The translations under genes and the position numbers were made by a program. From contig JAIOHV010000190.1 of the NCBI GenBank assembly GCA_019912885.1, positions 1 to 61,291 on the forward strand: a stretch of 61,291 nt of DNA, given 5' to 3'. Positions 53,487 to 60,495 of this stretch are shown here, piece after piece. The stretch is from a bacterium. Its GTDB lineage: Bacteria; Lernaellota; Lernaellaia; JACKCT01. Every line of letters begins with the position of its first letter. The stretch's first letter is position 1. The notes beneath the pieces are model-generated. The model made no database searches. It saw only the letters and a program-made list of their open reading frames with translations, and was not told where the DNA came from.

Positions 53487-53858
53487 TCATTCCTTGTATT
53501 CGCGCTCCAGGACGAGCGTCTTGTAAGCCCGCGCCCCGTACAGCGGGTGCGGTTCCACGTCGGTCACCCGGTAACGCGTCCCTTCGAATTCCAGAAAATC
53601 GCCTTCTTTCACGTCTGCTCCGAACTCCACGTCCGCTGTCGCATCCGCGCCCTCCTGCTCCAGGTTGTCCGGTCGCCCGTAATGGAATTCGACCGGCAGC
53701 GCCTCGGCGATCACGGCTTCCGCGCCCTCGCGCGGGCCGTAGAATTCGCCGGTCCCGGCGACGGCAGGCCGCGTAACCTTGCAGGTCGTGCCCTCGGCTT
53801 TTACGAGGTCGCCTATATCGCGTTCGATCACGCGCTTCTCGCGGTCAGTGACGAGCAT
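53487..53858 (-). CDS. head-tail connector / stopper candidate
   Basis: The ATG at 53858 gives 123 residues after GAGGTGGGG. Near the C terminus, E-G-D-F-L-E-F-E-G-T-R-Y-R-V-T-D-V followed by Y-K-T-L-V-L-E-R-E fits the head-closure (SPP1 gp16-like) barrel. It overlaps the adaptor gene by 14 bases. Its position between capsid and sheath genes agrees with this role. Confidence 0.7.
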   Translation of the reverse strand: MLVTDREKRVIERDIGDLVKAEGTTCKVTRPAVAGTGEFYGPREGAEAVIAEALPVEFHYGRPDNLEQEGADATADVEFGADVKEGDFLEFEGTRYRVTDVEPHPLYGARAYKTLVLEREYKE

Positions 53859-54297
53859 GGCGACGCCCCACCTCGAAGATCTGCGGTCGCACATTGCCCA
53901 CATCGAGCAGTCCGTCCGCGAGCGCCGGGTTGATCCGCGAGACCGCCTCGCGGTACCGCGCCAGCAGATCTTTTTCCAAGTCGCCCCAGGCCTGCGCCTG
54001 CATGGTCTTGTCCACGCGCTTGTCGCCGGACCCGAACGAGAAGTTCGCGCTCGCGGCCGACCTCAGCATCGAGCAGCAGAAGGCGTGGGCGCGCAGCACC
54101 ACCAGGTCGGTATCGTCGCCGGTCAAATCCGGCGCGATCTCGTCCCCGGCGATTTGATACAGCCGCCCGATGTCCCTGTTGACGGCCAGGATCGAGCGCG
54201 TCAGCGCCCGCAGGACGTCGTTGTCCCCGAGCAGTTCACCCGCCGCGTCGCCGAGGTCGGTGCGCAGCAAAGCGAGGATGTCACTGACCGGCGTCAT
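53845..54297 (-). CDS. head-tail adaptor candidate
   Basis: The 150-residue protein is almost all helical and carries F-S-F-G-S-G-D-K-R-V-D-K near 86-97. It follows the gene next to the major capsid gene, where adaptors that dock on the portal are encoded. No exact family was recognised. It overlaps both neighbours. Confidence 0.6.
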   Translation of the reverse strand: MTPVSDILALLRTDLGDAAGELLGDNDVLRALTRSILAVNRDIGRLYQIAGDEIAPDLTGDDTDLVVLRAHAFCCSMLRSAASANFSFGSGDKRVDKTMQAQAWGDLEKDLLARYREAVSRINPALADGLLDVGNVRPQIFEVGRRHARH

Positions 54298-54622
54298 CGC
54301 CGCCCTCCAGCACCTTCAGCCGACGACGGATGGCTTCCTGCACCTTTTTGTTCTTGGCCTCTTCGAGCAGGGACCGCAGCAGATCGATATCCTGCAGGGA
54401 GTCCACCGCCGCGACCGCCTCGTGCGGCAAGAGATCGTTGATGGGGAAGGCGAGCTTCGCCCGCACGGCCCCCAACACCTCGACGAGGCCGTTCTCCACG
54501 GCCTTCAGCACCGCGCCCGTTACGCGGGTCACATGGACCTTGCCGCCGGGAAGGATCACCACCGTGCCGTCCTCGTGCGGCAGCGACAGGCGCGTCTTCG
54601 ATAGATTCTTGATATCCGGCAT
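54281..54622 (-). CDS. small prophage head-region protein
   Basis: The ATG at 54622 follows TAAGGAGGGCG and gives 113 residues. The first half is beta-like with V-V-I-L-P-G-G-K-V-H-V-T near 21-32, and the second is a helix with many charges ending in an acidic tail. It directly follows the capsid gene and overlaps the adaptor gene by 17 bases. The function is unknown. Confidence 0.7.
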   Translation of the reverse strand: MPDIKNLSKTRLSLPHEDGTVVILPGGKVHVTRVTGAVLKAVENGLVEVLGAVRAKLAFPINDLLPHEAVAAVDSLQDIDLLRSLLEEAKNKKVQEAIRRRLKVLEGGDDAGQ

Positions 54623-54635
54623 GGCCGCGCCCTCC

Positions 54636-55511
54636 TTACGGTCGGATAACGACCTTTGCCAGGATTTCCGGACGAGTGACGCCCTGCGCGCACTCCATCC
54701 ACACAAGCCAACCCGTCTTGAACTTGAGCGCCTTGTAAACGCTCTCGGTCGTCAGCGCCTGACGGATCGCCCACTTTCCGATCTCCTCGTCCGGGACGAT
54801 GATGACCTCGGCCAAATCCGCGGCCGCCGTGGTGAGGATGTTCGCGCCGCCGAACACCTTGTAGATGCCCTTCTGACGCAGTTCGAGTTTGGTCTGCGGA
54901 TCGATCCCCTGCCACGAACGCATGTCGTTGAAGCGCCCGCCGCGCATGATGATCGTGCCCGGCGCAAGCTCCAGGTCCTCGAGGATGGACAGCGCCTCGT
55001 TGAGCGCTTCCTCGGTCAGCTTCCCGCCGCTCGTCACCGTGACGGTGTTCTCCGGGGGTACGGCGGCGCTGATGACGGTGATCGTCCGCTTGTCGATCTC
55101 CTTGCGGATCTCGTTGGCGGCCGCCTTTTGGATGTCGGTGAGCGTGCCGATGTTGCCGTGCTTCAAAACCGAGATATCGACCATCGGAGTCGAGTGAATC
55201 CGGTTGATCGGGAATTCCACCTCGTCTTCGCCCAGCACCGACTCCTGCGCTTCGCCGTTCCGGGAAATCCAGTACGCCTTCACTTTCGGCTTCTTCTGGT
55301 ATTTCGCGGGTTCGCCCTTCGGCAGGTTCTGCTTCGTGAGCAGGAGCGAGGTGATCTCTTTGCGCTTGATCTCCATGTCGATGGGAGCGGCGATGGCGGT
55401 CGCGAGCGCCTTCAGGCCTTCCTCGGAAGAAACCGCCTCGGAGAGCAGCGCGGCCATCGCCTCCATGTATTCCTGGGAATGAACGTCGATTGCGGTCAGG
55501 TCCATTTTCAT
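54636..55511 (-). CDS. major capsid protein
   Basis: The 291-residue protein is of the HK97-fold type: an N-terminal helical arm, an E-loop-like stretch with K-Q-N-L-P-K-G-E-P-A-K-Y near 60-71, and a P/A-domain with P-G-T-I-I-M-R-G-G-R-F-N near 183-194. The C-terminal segment reads W-A-I-R-Q-A-L-T-T-E-S-V-Y-K. It lies after the decoration gene and the protease-scaffold gene, the usual order of head genes. A predicted propeptide cleavage site is not obvious. If the protease acts, it may trim only the scaffold. Confidence 0.8.
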   Translation of the reverse strand: MKMDLTAIDVHSQEYMEAMAALLSEAVSSEEGLKALATAIAAPIDMEIKRKEITSLLLTKQNLPKGEPAKYQKKPKVKAYWISRNGEAQESVLGEDEVEFPINRIHSTPMVDISVLKHGNIGTLTDIQKAAANEIRKEIDKRTITVISAAVPPENTVTVTSGGKLTEEALNEALSILEDLELAPGTIIMRGGRFNDMRSWQGIDPQTKLELRQKGIYKVFGGANILTTAAADLAEVIIVPDEEIGKWAIRQALTTESVYKALKFKTGWLVWMECAQGVTRPEILAKVVIRP

Positions 55512-55518
55512 GCCCTCC

Positions 55519-55890
55519 TTAGACCAGCAGCTTGAACTTGAGCACGCCGCCGGACATCGAGATGGCCTGCGCCACGATGACGTCCCCGGCCTGCGCGCCG
55601 TTCGTGAGGTTGTGGTTCGTGGCGTGGACCTTCAGCCGCTCGCCCGCCTGGATCGTGCCGGTGAAGTTGTCCGTTTCGTACACGCCGCCGCCGGTGTAGA
55701 TCGTCGGCATCTCGCCCGACTTCACGTCCCGGAACAGAATCCCGAACGCCGGTTCCGTCGCGTCATCGGCGACCGCGAACAGGTCGTCGCCCACCAGCTT
55801 CATCACCGATCCGCACACCGCGTCGCCCTGGACGAATCCGTCGCCGTAGGCGATCCCGGTGTCGTGCTTCACATCCAGATAATGGGACAT
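55519..55890 (-). CDS. capsid decoration (cement) protein
   Basis: The 123-residue beta-rich protein, ending in S-G-G-V-L-K-F-K-L-L-V, starts 2 bases from the stop of the fusion gene. It resembles decoration/stabilising proteins (gpD-like) found between scaffold and major capsid genes in many phages. A run G-D-D-L-F-A-V-A-D-D-A-T-E near 34-46 is a surface-type loop. Identity comes from order, size and beta-sandwich pattern. Confidence 0.7.
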   Translation of the reverse strand: MSHYLDVKHDTGIAYGDGFVQGDAVCGSVMKLVGDDLFAVADDATEPAFGILFRDVKSGEMPTIYTGGGVYETDNFTGTIQAGERLKVHATNHNLTNGAQAGDVIVAQAISMSGGVLKFKLLV

Positions 55891-55891
55891 G

Positions 55892-56461
55892 TCACGCTAC
55901 CTCCTGGCTCACGTTGGCCTTGTAAGCCGCCATGAATCCGGTTCGCAGTTTCTCCTCGAGGTTCGCGGGCTTCTTGTCGTCCACGACGAGCGGATCGATC
56001 CCCGCGTCGGCCTTCATCCGGGGCTTCAGCGACGCCTCGGCTTTCTTCGTCAGATCGCCGGGCAGCGGCGGCTTGGCCGGATCGTCCTTCTTGGGCGTGG
56101 TGAGCGAGTCGATGACCTGCTCCGTCGCCAGAATCGCCTCCTCGGTCAGTCCGGCCAGGCGATTGAGTTCCGCCGTGCGCGCCTCGTCGCTCTCGAAGCT
56201 GCGGCCTTTGCCTTCCCACTTCTTGAGCACCGTCTCGGCCTTGGCCCGCCGCGCGGCCGCCGCCTGTTCGGTTTCCAATTCCGAGATGCGCGTTTGCGCC
56301 TCCTCGAGTTGCTTCTTGAGTTTCTTGTTCTCCAGGCGCAGCTTTTTCAGTTCCGCGTCCGGACCGTCCGTCGACGGCTCCTCGGCGGGAGCCTCCCCGC
56401 CCGGATCTTCCTGGTCCAGGAACTCGTCCTGGCCCTTGCTCTGCTTGCTCTTGTCGGCCAT
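55892..56461 (-). CDS. scaffold protein from an internal start within the fusion gene
   Basis: An in-frame ATG at 56461 follows AAAGGAG with 6 bases between, the strongest ribosome-binding site in the gene. It would yield 189 residues: an acidic N-terminal segment (E-F-L-D-Q-E-D-P-G-G), a coiled coil with E-L-K-K-L-R-L-E-N-K-K-L-K-K-Q and a C-terminal basic/helical piece for capsid binding. The layout is the same as lambda C/Nu3, where scaffold is made from inside the protease gene. It is not seen as a separate frame. Confidence 0.75.
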   Translation of the reverse strand: MADKSKQSKGQDEFLDQEDPGGEAPAEEPSTDGPDAELKKLRLENKKLKKQLEEAQTRISELETEQAAAARRAKAETVLKKWEGKGRSFESDEARTAELNRLAGLTEEAILATEQVIDSLTTPKKDDPAKPPLPGDLTKKAEASLKPRMKADAGIDPLVVDDKKPANLEEKLRTGFMAAYKANVSQEVA

Positions 56462-59347
56462 GCGTTTCTCCTTTCCTGCGGTGAGCGCAGTCGAACCGTG
56501 GTAGCTGGCAACCTTCTTGATCCGCGCGTTTTCGTCCGCGCCCTTCTTGTCGAGCAGGCCCACGCCGGTGAACACAACGCCGTGCAAAATCTCGAAGCAC
56601 GGCTTGCCCTGGTACGCGCCGCCCTTGTAGTTCTTGAGGTGGACGCAATACTCGGCCTTGCTCTTGACCTTTTTTCCGCAGATCGAGCACTCGCCCTCGG
56701 CGTAATCGCACTCCATCGAGACCTGCCGGATGATCCCCTTGCGGACGAGCGCGTAGGCCTGGCGCGCCGCTTCGGTCACGCCGGTGTAAATCTCTCCCAC
56801 GCACTCGATGCGGCTCTGCTCGCCGTCCTCGACGTATTCCGAAGACACGACGCCGCCGACGATGTCGCGGAAGTCCTGGCTGTGGGCGACGTCGATCTTC
56901 GTGCCGACCACGGTCTGATAGGCCTTCCGGCATTCCTCTTCGGTGAAATAATCGCCGTTCTTGTTCGCGCCGACGTGCGTCAGGACGAATGAGAACCGCT
57001 TGTCGCCCTCGTCGGTCTGCGCCTGCGCGATCAGCGACTTGGTGATGACCTGCCCGGTGATCCGGGTGTGGAAGTTGGCGTGCGCGTTCGCCTGCGCCGC
57101 GAGCGGGCCGCTCGCCACGAAGAGCAGTTCCTGGGCGTCGGCCCCGCCGCCCGGCGCGCCGTAACGGGCGATGTTGTAGCGCACGTCCATGCGCTTCACT
57201 GCGACCTGGCCGAAGCGCTTTTTGAGCATCTCGACGACTTCCGGCTCGCGCGGGAACGCCTTGTCCCGATAGGACATGAGGATCGACTTGGCGCGGGATT
57301 TCTCCACCACGTCACCGATCAGCGCCGCGATGGTGTCCTTGTTGTACTTGGTGCCGGATTCGTAATCGCGGCGGGCATTGTCGCGGATTTGCTTGCCCGC
57401 CCACATCGTCATGAGGCCCTCGACGAAGTGCATCTTGCCTTCGTAATCGTTGGCCCCGAACTCGGTGATGTAGGGCGGATCGGCGTAAACCAGGTCCACG
57501 TCGAGCTTCGGCAGGATTTCCCGGACCTCTCCGCAGAACGCCTTGCACGGCGTCCCCGAATCGAACACGAGATTGTTGATCTTGCGGACGTTCTTCACGA
57601 ACAGGTCTCGGAAATCCTCAATCGGGATCTCGCCGAGGCTCGTATCGCGTTTCGACTCGTCCTCGGGCTTGCCGGTCATGCCTTTCTTGCTGCGTCCGAA
57701 TTCACCGAACCGCGCCTTCGTCATGCAGGCGTAGCCCATCGCAAAGAGCGCGATGTCCTTTTTGTAGCCGGGCAGCTTCTGCGCGTTGGCCCAGGTGTTG
57801 TCCAGGAAATGTAGGATTTCCGGCGTGAAGTAGTAGTCGGTGAACGTCTTCTCGCAGAACTTCCCGGCGTCGGGATTCTCGGCGAGGAGCGCCTCGATCT
57901 CAGCATCGGAAACCGTCTCGGTGTGATTCTCCACTACGGCCCGGGCGATGTGCCACGGGTAGCGCATCAGATCGCTGGCGTAGACCGTCAGCCCTTTGTG
58001 CTTGAAGAAATACGCGACGTTCCCGCCGCCGGAAAACGCGTCCAGCATGGACTTCGCATCCTGCGGGCTGTTCTTCCAAATCCATTCCAGCGCGAAATAC
58101 TTGCTGCCCATGTACGGCGAGACGCGGACCTTGTCGTCGGCCGCGAACGCCGAAAGCAGGTCGAGATCGCAGTCGCCGAGCGCGCACAGACCCAGGTCAT
58201 GGAAGTCGGCGGCTTCGTCCATTTCCTGCGCCGCCTCTTTCGCCGAGCACAGGAACAGGTGTTCCTTCGCGTTGCTGGCATCGCCGTGCTTCGCGCTAAT
58301 CTGGTAGTGGTGGTCCTTGCTCTTGAGGGAAACATCCCGGCCCAAATCCGCGATGATCCGCTTCACCTCGTTCTCGGTCGGGTACGCCTGGTCGCGGTAG
58401 CTGATGATCCAGTTGCGGATGTGCGTGCAGGCCCCGAGGAAATCCCTGAAGAAGTTGGCCGCGTTGGTCTTCGTCATCCCGGATTTCTCGATCCGGTAAA
58501 TCTTGGTTTTGGTGCCCTCCTTGATCTCCTTGCCATCCCAATACGTCATCAGCCCTTCCACGAAGTGGTAGGACCGCTCGTAATTGGTCTGCGAGAAGTG
58601 CGTCGCATACGGCGGGTCGAAGTATGCGAGGTCGGCCTTCACCTGCGGGCCGACGTCCATGATGTCGGCGCACGCCGCCCGGCACGGTTGGCCGTTGTCG
58701 AAGGCGAGCGAGTTGATCGTATGGACGTTGTCGGCGAAGCGCTGCTTGAACCGTTCCGGGCTGTCCTGGCGGCCGCCGTGCGGGATCGTGGTACCGAAAT
58801 GCCCGAAGCCGCCCTTGCCGGTGATGCAGGACTTCCCCAGCGCGAAAAGGGCGATGTCCCTCTTGAAGCCGTCCGCGGGGAGCTTGTCGATGTTGGCTCG
58901 GATGGAATCGATGATCCCGTGGACGCCGTCGGAGAAATAGATGCCCGCGAAGTGCTTGCGGACGAAGTCGCCCGCCGCCGGGTTATCACTCAAAAGCGCC
59001 GCGATCTCGTCGTCGGTGATCGTCTCGCCGGGGTTTTCGATGATCGCGCGGGCGATGTGGTAGCAGTAACGGAGCTTGTCGTTGGCGGTAACCGCCTTGC
59101 CCTTCTGCTTGAACATGAACCCGACGACCGACGAGCCGGAGAAAAGGTCGGCCACGACGCGGGCGTCGTCCGGCGTGTTCTCCCAGATGAAGTCGATCAG
59201 CTTCTGCTTGCTGCCGATGTAGTTGGTGACGTAGCGGCGCTGCTCGTCGGCGGCCTGGGCGCAAAGCTGCTCGTCGCCGAAGAGCGCAATCTCCGCTTCC
59301 GCTTCGAGCAGGAAAGTCAGCCGGTCCATGTCGGTTTGCAGCGCCAC
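55892..59347 (-). CDS. double D12-class adenine methyltransferase fused to prohead protease and scaffold
   Basis: One uninterrupted frame of 1151 residues (numbered from the GTG at 59347, chosen for GGAG 5 bases before) holds four units. Methyltransferase 1: Y-I-G-S-K near 43-47, motif I D-L-F-S-G-S near 67-72, motif IV D-P-P-Y near 244-247. Methyltransferase 2: Y-M-G-S-K near 412-416, D-A-F-S-G-G-G near 436-442, D-P-P-Y near 623-626. Protease-like: about 760-950, candidate catalytic His near 822 (A-H-S-Q) and Ser near 877 (R-Q-V-S-M-E), with a C-S-I-C ... C-V-H zinc-type insert. Scaffold: charged coiled coil about 994-1040. The methyltransferases would make N6-methyladenine. The protease and scaffold shape the prohead. 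A separate start at 56461 can yield scaffold alone. Confidence 0.85.
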   Translation of the reverse strand: MALQTDMDRLTFLLEAEAEIALFGDEQLCAQAADEQRRYVTNYIGSKQKLIDFIWENTPDDARVVADLFSGSSVVGFMFKQKGKAVTANDKLRYCYHIARAIIENPGETITDDEIAALLSDNPAAGDFVRKHFAGIYFSDGVHGIIDSIRANIDKLPADGFKRDIALFALGKSCITGKGGFGHFGTTIPHGGRQDSPERFKQRFADNVHTINSLAFDNGQPCRAACADIMDVGPQVKADLAYFDPPYATHFSQTNYERSYHFVEGLMTYWDGKEIKEGTKTKIYRIEKSGMTKTNAANFFRDFLGACTHIRNWIISYRDQAYPTENEVKRIIADLGRDVSLKSKDHHYQISAKHGDASNAKEHLFLCSAKEAAQEMDEAADFHDLGLCALGDCDLDLLSAFAADDKVRVSPYMGSKYFALEWIWKNSPQDAKSMLDAFSGGGNVAYFFKHKGLTVYASDLMRYPWHIARAVVENHTETVSDAEIEALLAENPDAGKFCEKTFTDYYFTPEILHFLDNTWANAQKLPGYKKDIALFAMGYACMTKARFGEFGRSKKGMTGKPEDESKRDTSLGEIPIEDFRDLFVKNVRKINNLVFDSGTPCKAFCGEVREILPKLDVDLVYADPPYITEFGANDYEGKMHFVEGLMTMWAGKQIRDNARRDYESGTKYNKDTIAALIGDVVEKSRAKSILMSYRDKAFPREPEVVEMLKKRFGQVAVKRMDVRYNIARYGAPGGGADAQELLFVASGPLAAQANAHANFHTRITGQVITKSLIAQAQTDEGDKRFSFVLTHVGANKNGDYFTEEECRKAYQTVVGTKIDVAHSQDFRDIVGGVVSSEYVEDGEQSRIECVGEIYTGVTEAARQAYALVRKGIIRQVSMECDYAEGECSICGKKVKSKAEYCVHLKNYKGGAYQGKPCFEILHGVVFTGVGLLDKKGADENARIKKVASYHGSTALTAGKEKRMADKSKQSKGQDEFLDQEDPGGEAPAEEPSTDGPDAELKKLRLENKKLKKQLEEAQTRISELETEQAAAARRAKAETVLKKWEGKGRSFESDEARTAELNRLAGLTEEAILATEQVIDSLTTPKKDDPAKPPLPGDLTKKAEASLKPRMKADAGIDPLVVDDKKPANLEEKLRTGFMAAYKANVSQEVA

Positions 59348-59358
59348 GCTCGCTCCAC

Positions 59359-59411
59359 AAAACAAAAGCCCCGGCGAAGCGGGAATTTTTCATCCCAACT
59401 TCACCGGGGCT
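59359..59411 (-). terminator. hairpin terminator before the methyltransferase-protease gene
   Basis: On the - strand AGCCCCGGTGAAG and CTTCGCCGGGGCT form a 13-bp stem with one G-U wobble, enclosing a GGGA/TCCC inner stem and followed by TTTGTTTTG. It ends a transcript from the head-region genes upstream, about 40 bases after the small gene's stop. The flank 59405-59429 is a near copy of 48341-48365. Confidence 0.85.
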
Positions 59412-59447
59412 CGATGGTTTCGACGACCCCGAAGGTCTATGCGGTTG

Positions 59448-59579
59448 TCACAGGTCGGTCGGCTTCAGGCTCCGTTCGACCTTCACGTTCGAGAGCTTGC
59501 CGCTCTGGAAACTCAGCGTGAGGGTGCCGAAGAACCCTTCCGCCACGAGCTTCTCGATGAACGCGAACAGCTTACTCAT
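59448..59579 (-). CDS. very small prophage protein (43 residues)
   Basis: The frame ATG 59579 to TGA 59450-59448 encodes 43 residues: an amphipathic helix (S-K-L-F-A-F-I-E-K-L-V) and a beta hairpin G-T-L-T-L-S-F-Q-S-G-K-L. The pattern recalls the very small YezD/DUF2292-type phage proteins with a G-x-(L/V)-T-(L/I)-x-(F/V)-Q-x-G-(K/R) strand. It is placed just before the terminator that precedes the methyltransferase gene. Support is moderate: good coding pattern, weak ribosome site. Confidence 0.55.
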   Translation of the reverse strand: MSKLFAFIEKLVAEGFFGTLTLSFQSGKLSNVKVERSLKPTDL

Positions 59580-59661
59580 ACAGGCAGAATATGGGGCCGT
59601 TTCCGAAATGGCAAGATCATAAGGTGTGCGAATTTATCGGAAAAATACGCGACAACGGGGA

Positions 59662-60000
59662 TCACTTCTTGGCGAGAGAAGCAATTACCGCGTCAATGCA
59701 CTTGCCGGAGCTTTCGTACTCGTCGGTCTCGACGGTTTCGCCGAACGACCCACGATAGGGCGACCGGCTCTCGCGCCAGTATTCCAGGAAGCCGGGATTC
59801 AAACACGGCTTGATGTCCTGCTCAACCCAGCCGTTGACGAGCCAGTTGACCTCGTCCTCGCGTTCCTCGAAGCCCGGCAGATATCCGGCGTCGAAGCCGG
59901 TCGGCGTCACGACCCACAGCCCGCAGGCGACGTAGGGATCGAGGCCCTTTTCAAACCGCTTCTCGTCATAAACGTAGTCGATCATGTACCGCAGCTTCAT
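59662..60000 (-). CDS. prophage protein of unknown function
   Basis: The ATG at 60000 overlaps the stop of the upstream gene (ATGA) and follows GAGGGGCGG, giving 112 residues. It has many Tyr, Trp and Gly residues (Y-M-I-D-Y-V-Y, W-L-V-N-G-W-V). No motif was recognised. It is co-translated with the 165-residue protein before it. Confidence 0.7.
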   Translation of the reverse strand: MKLRYMIDYVYDEKRFEKGLDPYVACGLWVVTPTGFDAGYLPGFEEREDEVNWLVNGWVEQDIKPCLNPGFLEYWRESRSPYRGSFGETVETDEYESSGKCIDAVIASLAKK

Positions 60001-60494
60001 CGGAACCGCCCCTCCACCATCTCCATGAATTCCCGGATCACACACTTTCGGCACTCCTCCACGCGCTTGGGCATGGCGTCGAGTCGCACGACGTAGGCTT
60101 TCCATTCGTCGGCAACCTCCGGGTCTTCGCTCCAGTCGAGTTCATTTATGACGATCTTGTTGCCGTCGTCGTCGAACAGGCGACCCGCATAAATCCGGCC
60201 ATCGGGCGCCCGAAGCCATTCGATCTTCGTCACGAAGTGCAGGTGGTTGCCGTGCGTGCTCGCGCCGAAATCGACGAAGCCACGGTCGATCATGAGGACC
60301 GAGTAATTCCACGCCTTCACCGAACCGTCCGGCGCGAGATCGGGATGCGCGCCCAGGACCTCCAAGCGATAGGGATGGAACGTCAGGTTGTCGCCTTCCG
60401 GGAAATACACACCGAACCAGAAGCCGTTCTTGGTGATCCCGTCGAGCGTCTCCTGCAATTTAGCCGCTTCCGTTTTTACGTCGATCTTGCCCAT
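59997..60494 (-). CDS. prophage protein of unknown function
   Basis: The ATG at 60494 starts one base after the preceding stop and gives 165 residues. A TTG 15 bases earlier is a possible alternative. It contains G-F-W-F-G-V-Y-F-P-E-G-D near 24-35 and H-G-N-H-L-H-F-V near 81-88, which could be a metal- or substrate-binding His cluster. No family was recognised. It is coupled with the genes on both sides. Confidence 0.65.
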   Translation of the reverse strand: MGKIDVKTEAAKLQETLDGITKNGFWFGVYFPEGDNLTFHPYRLEVLGAHPDLAPDGSVKAWNYSVLMIDRGFVDFGASTHGNHLHFVTKIEWLRAPDGRIYAGRLFDDDGNKIVINELDWSEDPEVADEWKAYVVRLDAMPKRVEECRKCVIREFMEMVEGRFR

Positions 60495-60495
60495 T

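Noticed and set aside
55869-56933. 354-residue - strand frame overlapping the scaffold part in another phase
   Set aside because: Gly/Arg-rich, lacks motifs, and overlaps the continuous fusion frame that shows scaffold and protease features.
57923-59521. 532-residue + strand frame opposite the methyltransferase fusion
   Set aside because: Antisense shadow; the sense frame has several intact catalytic motifs.
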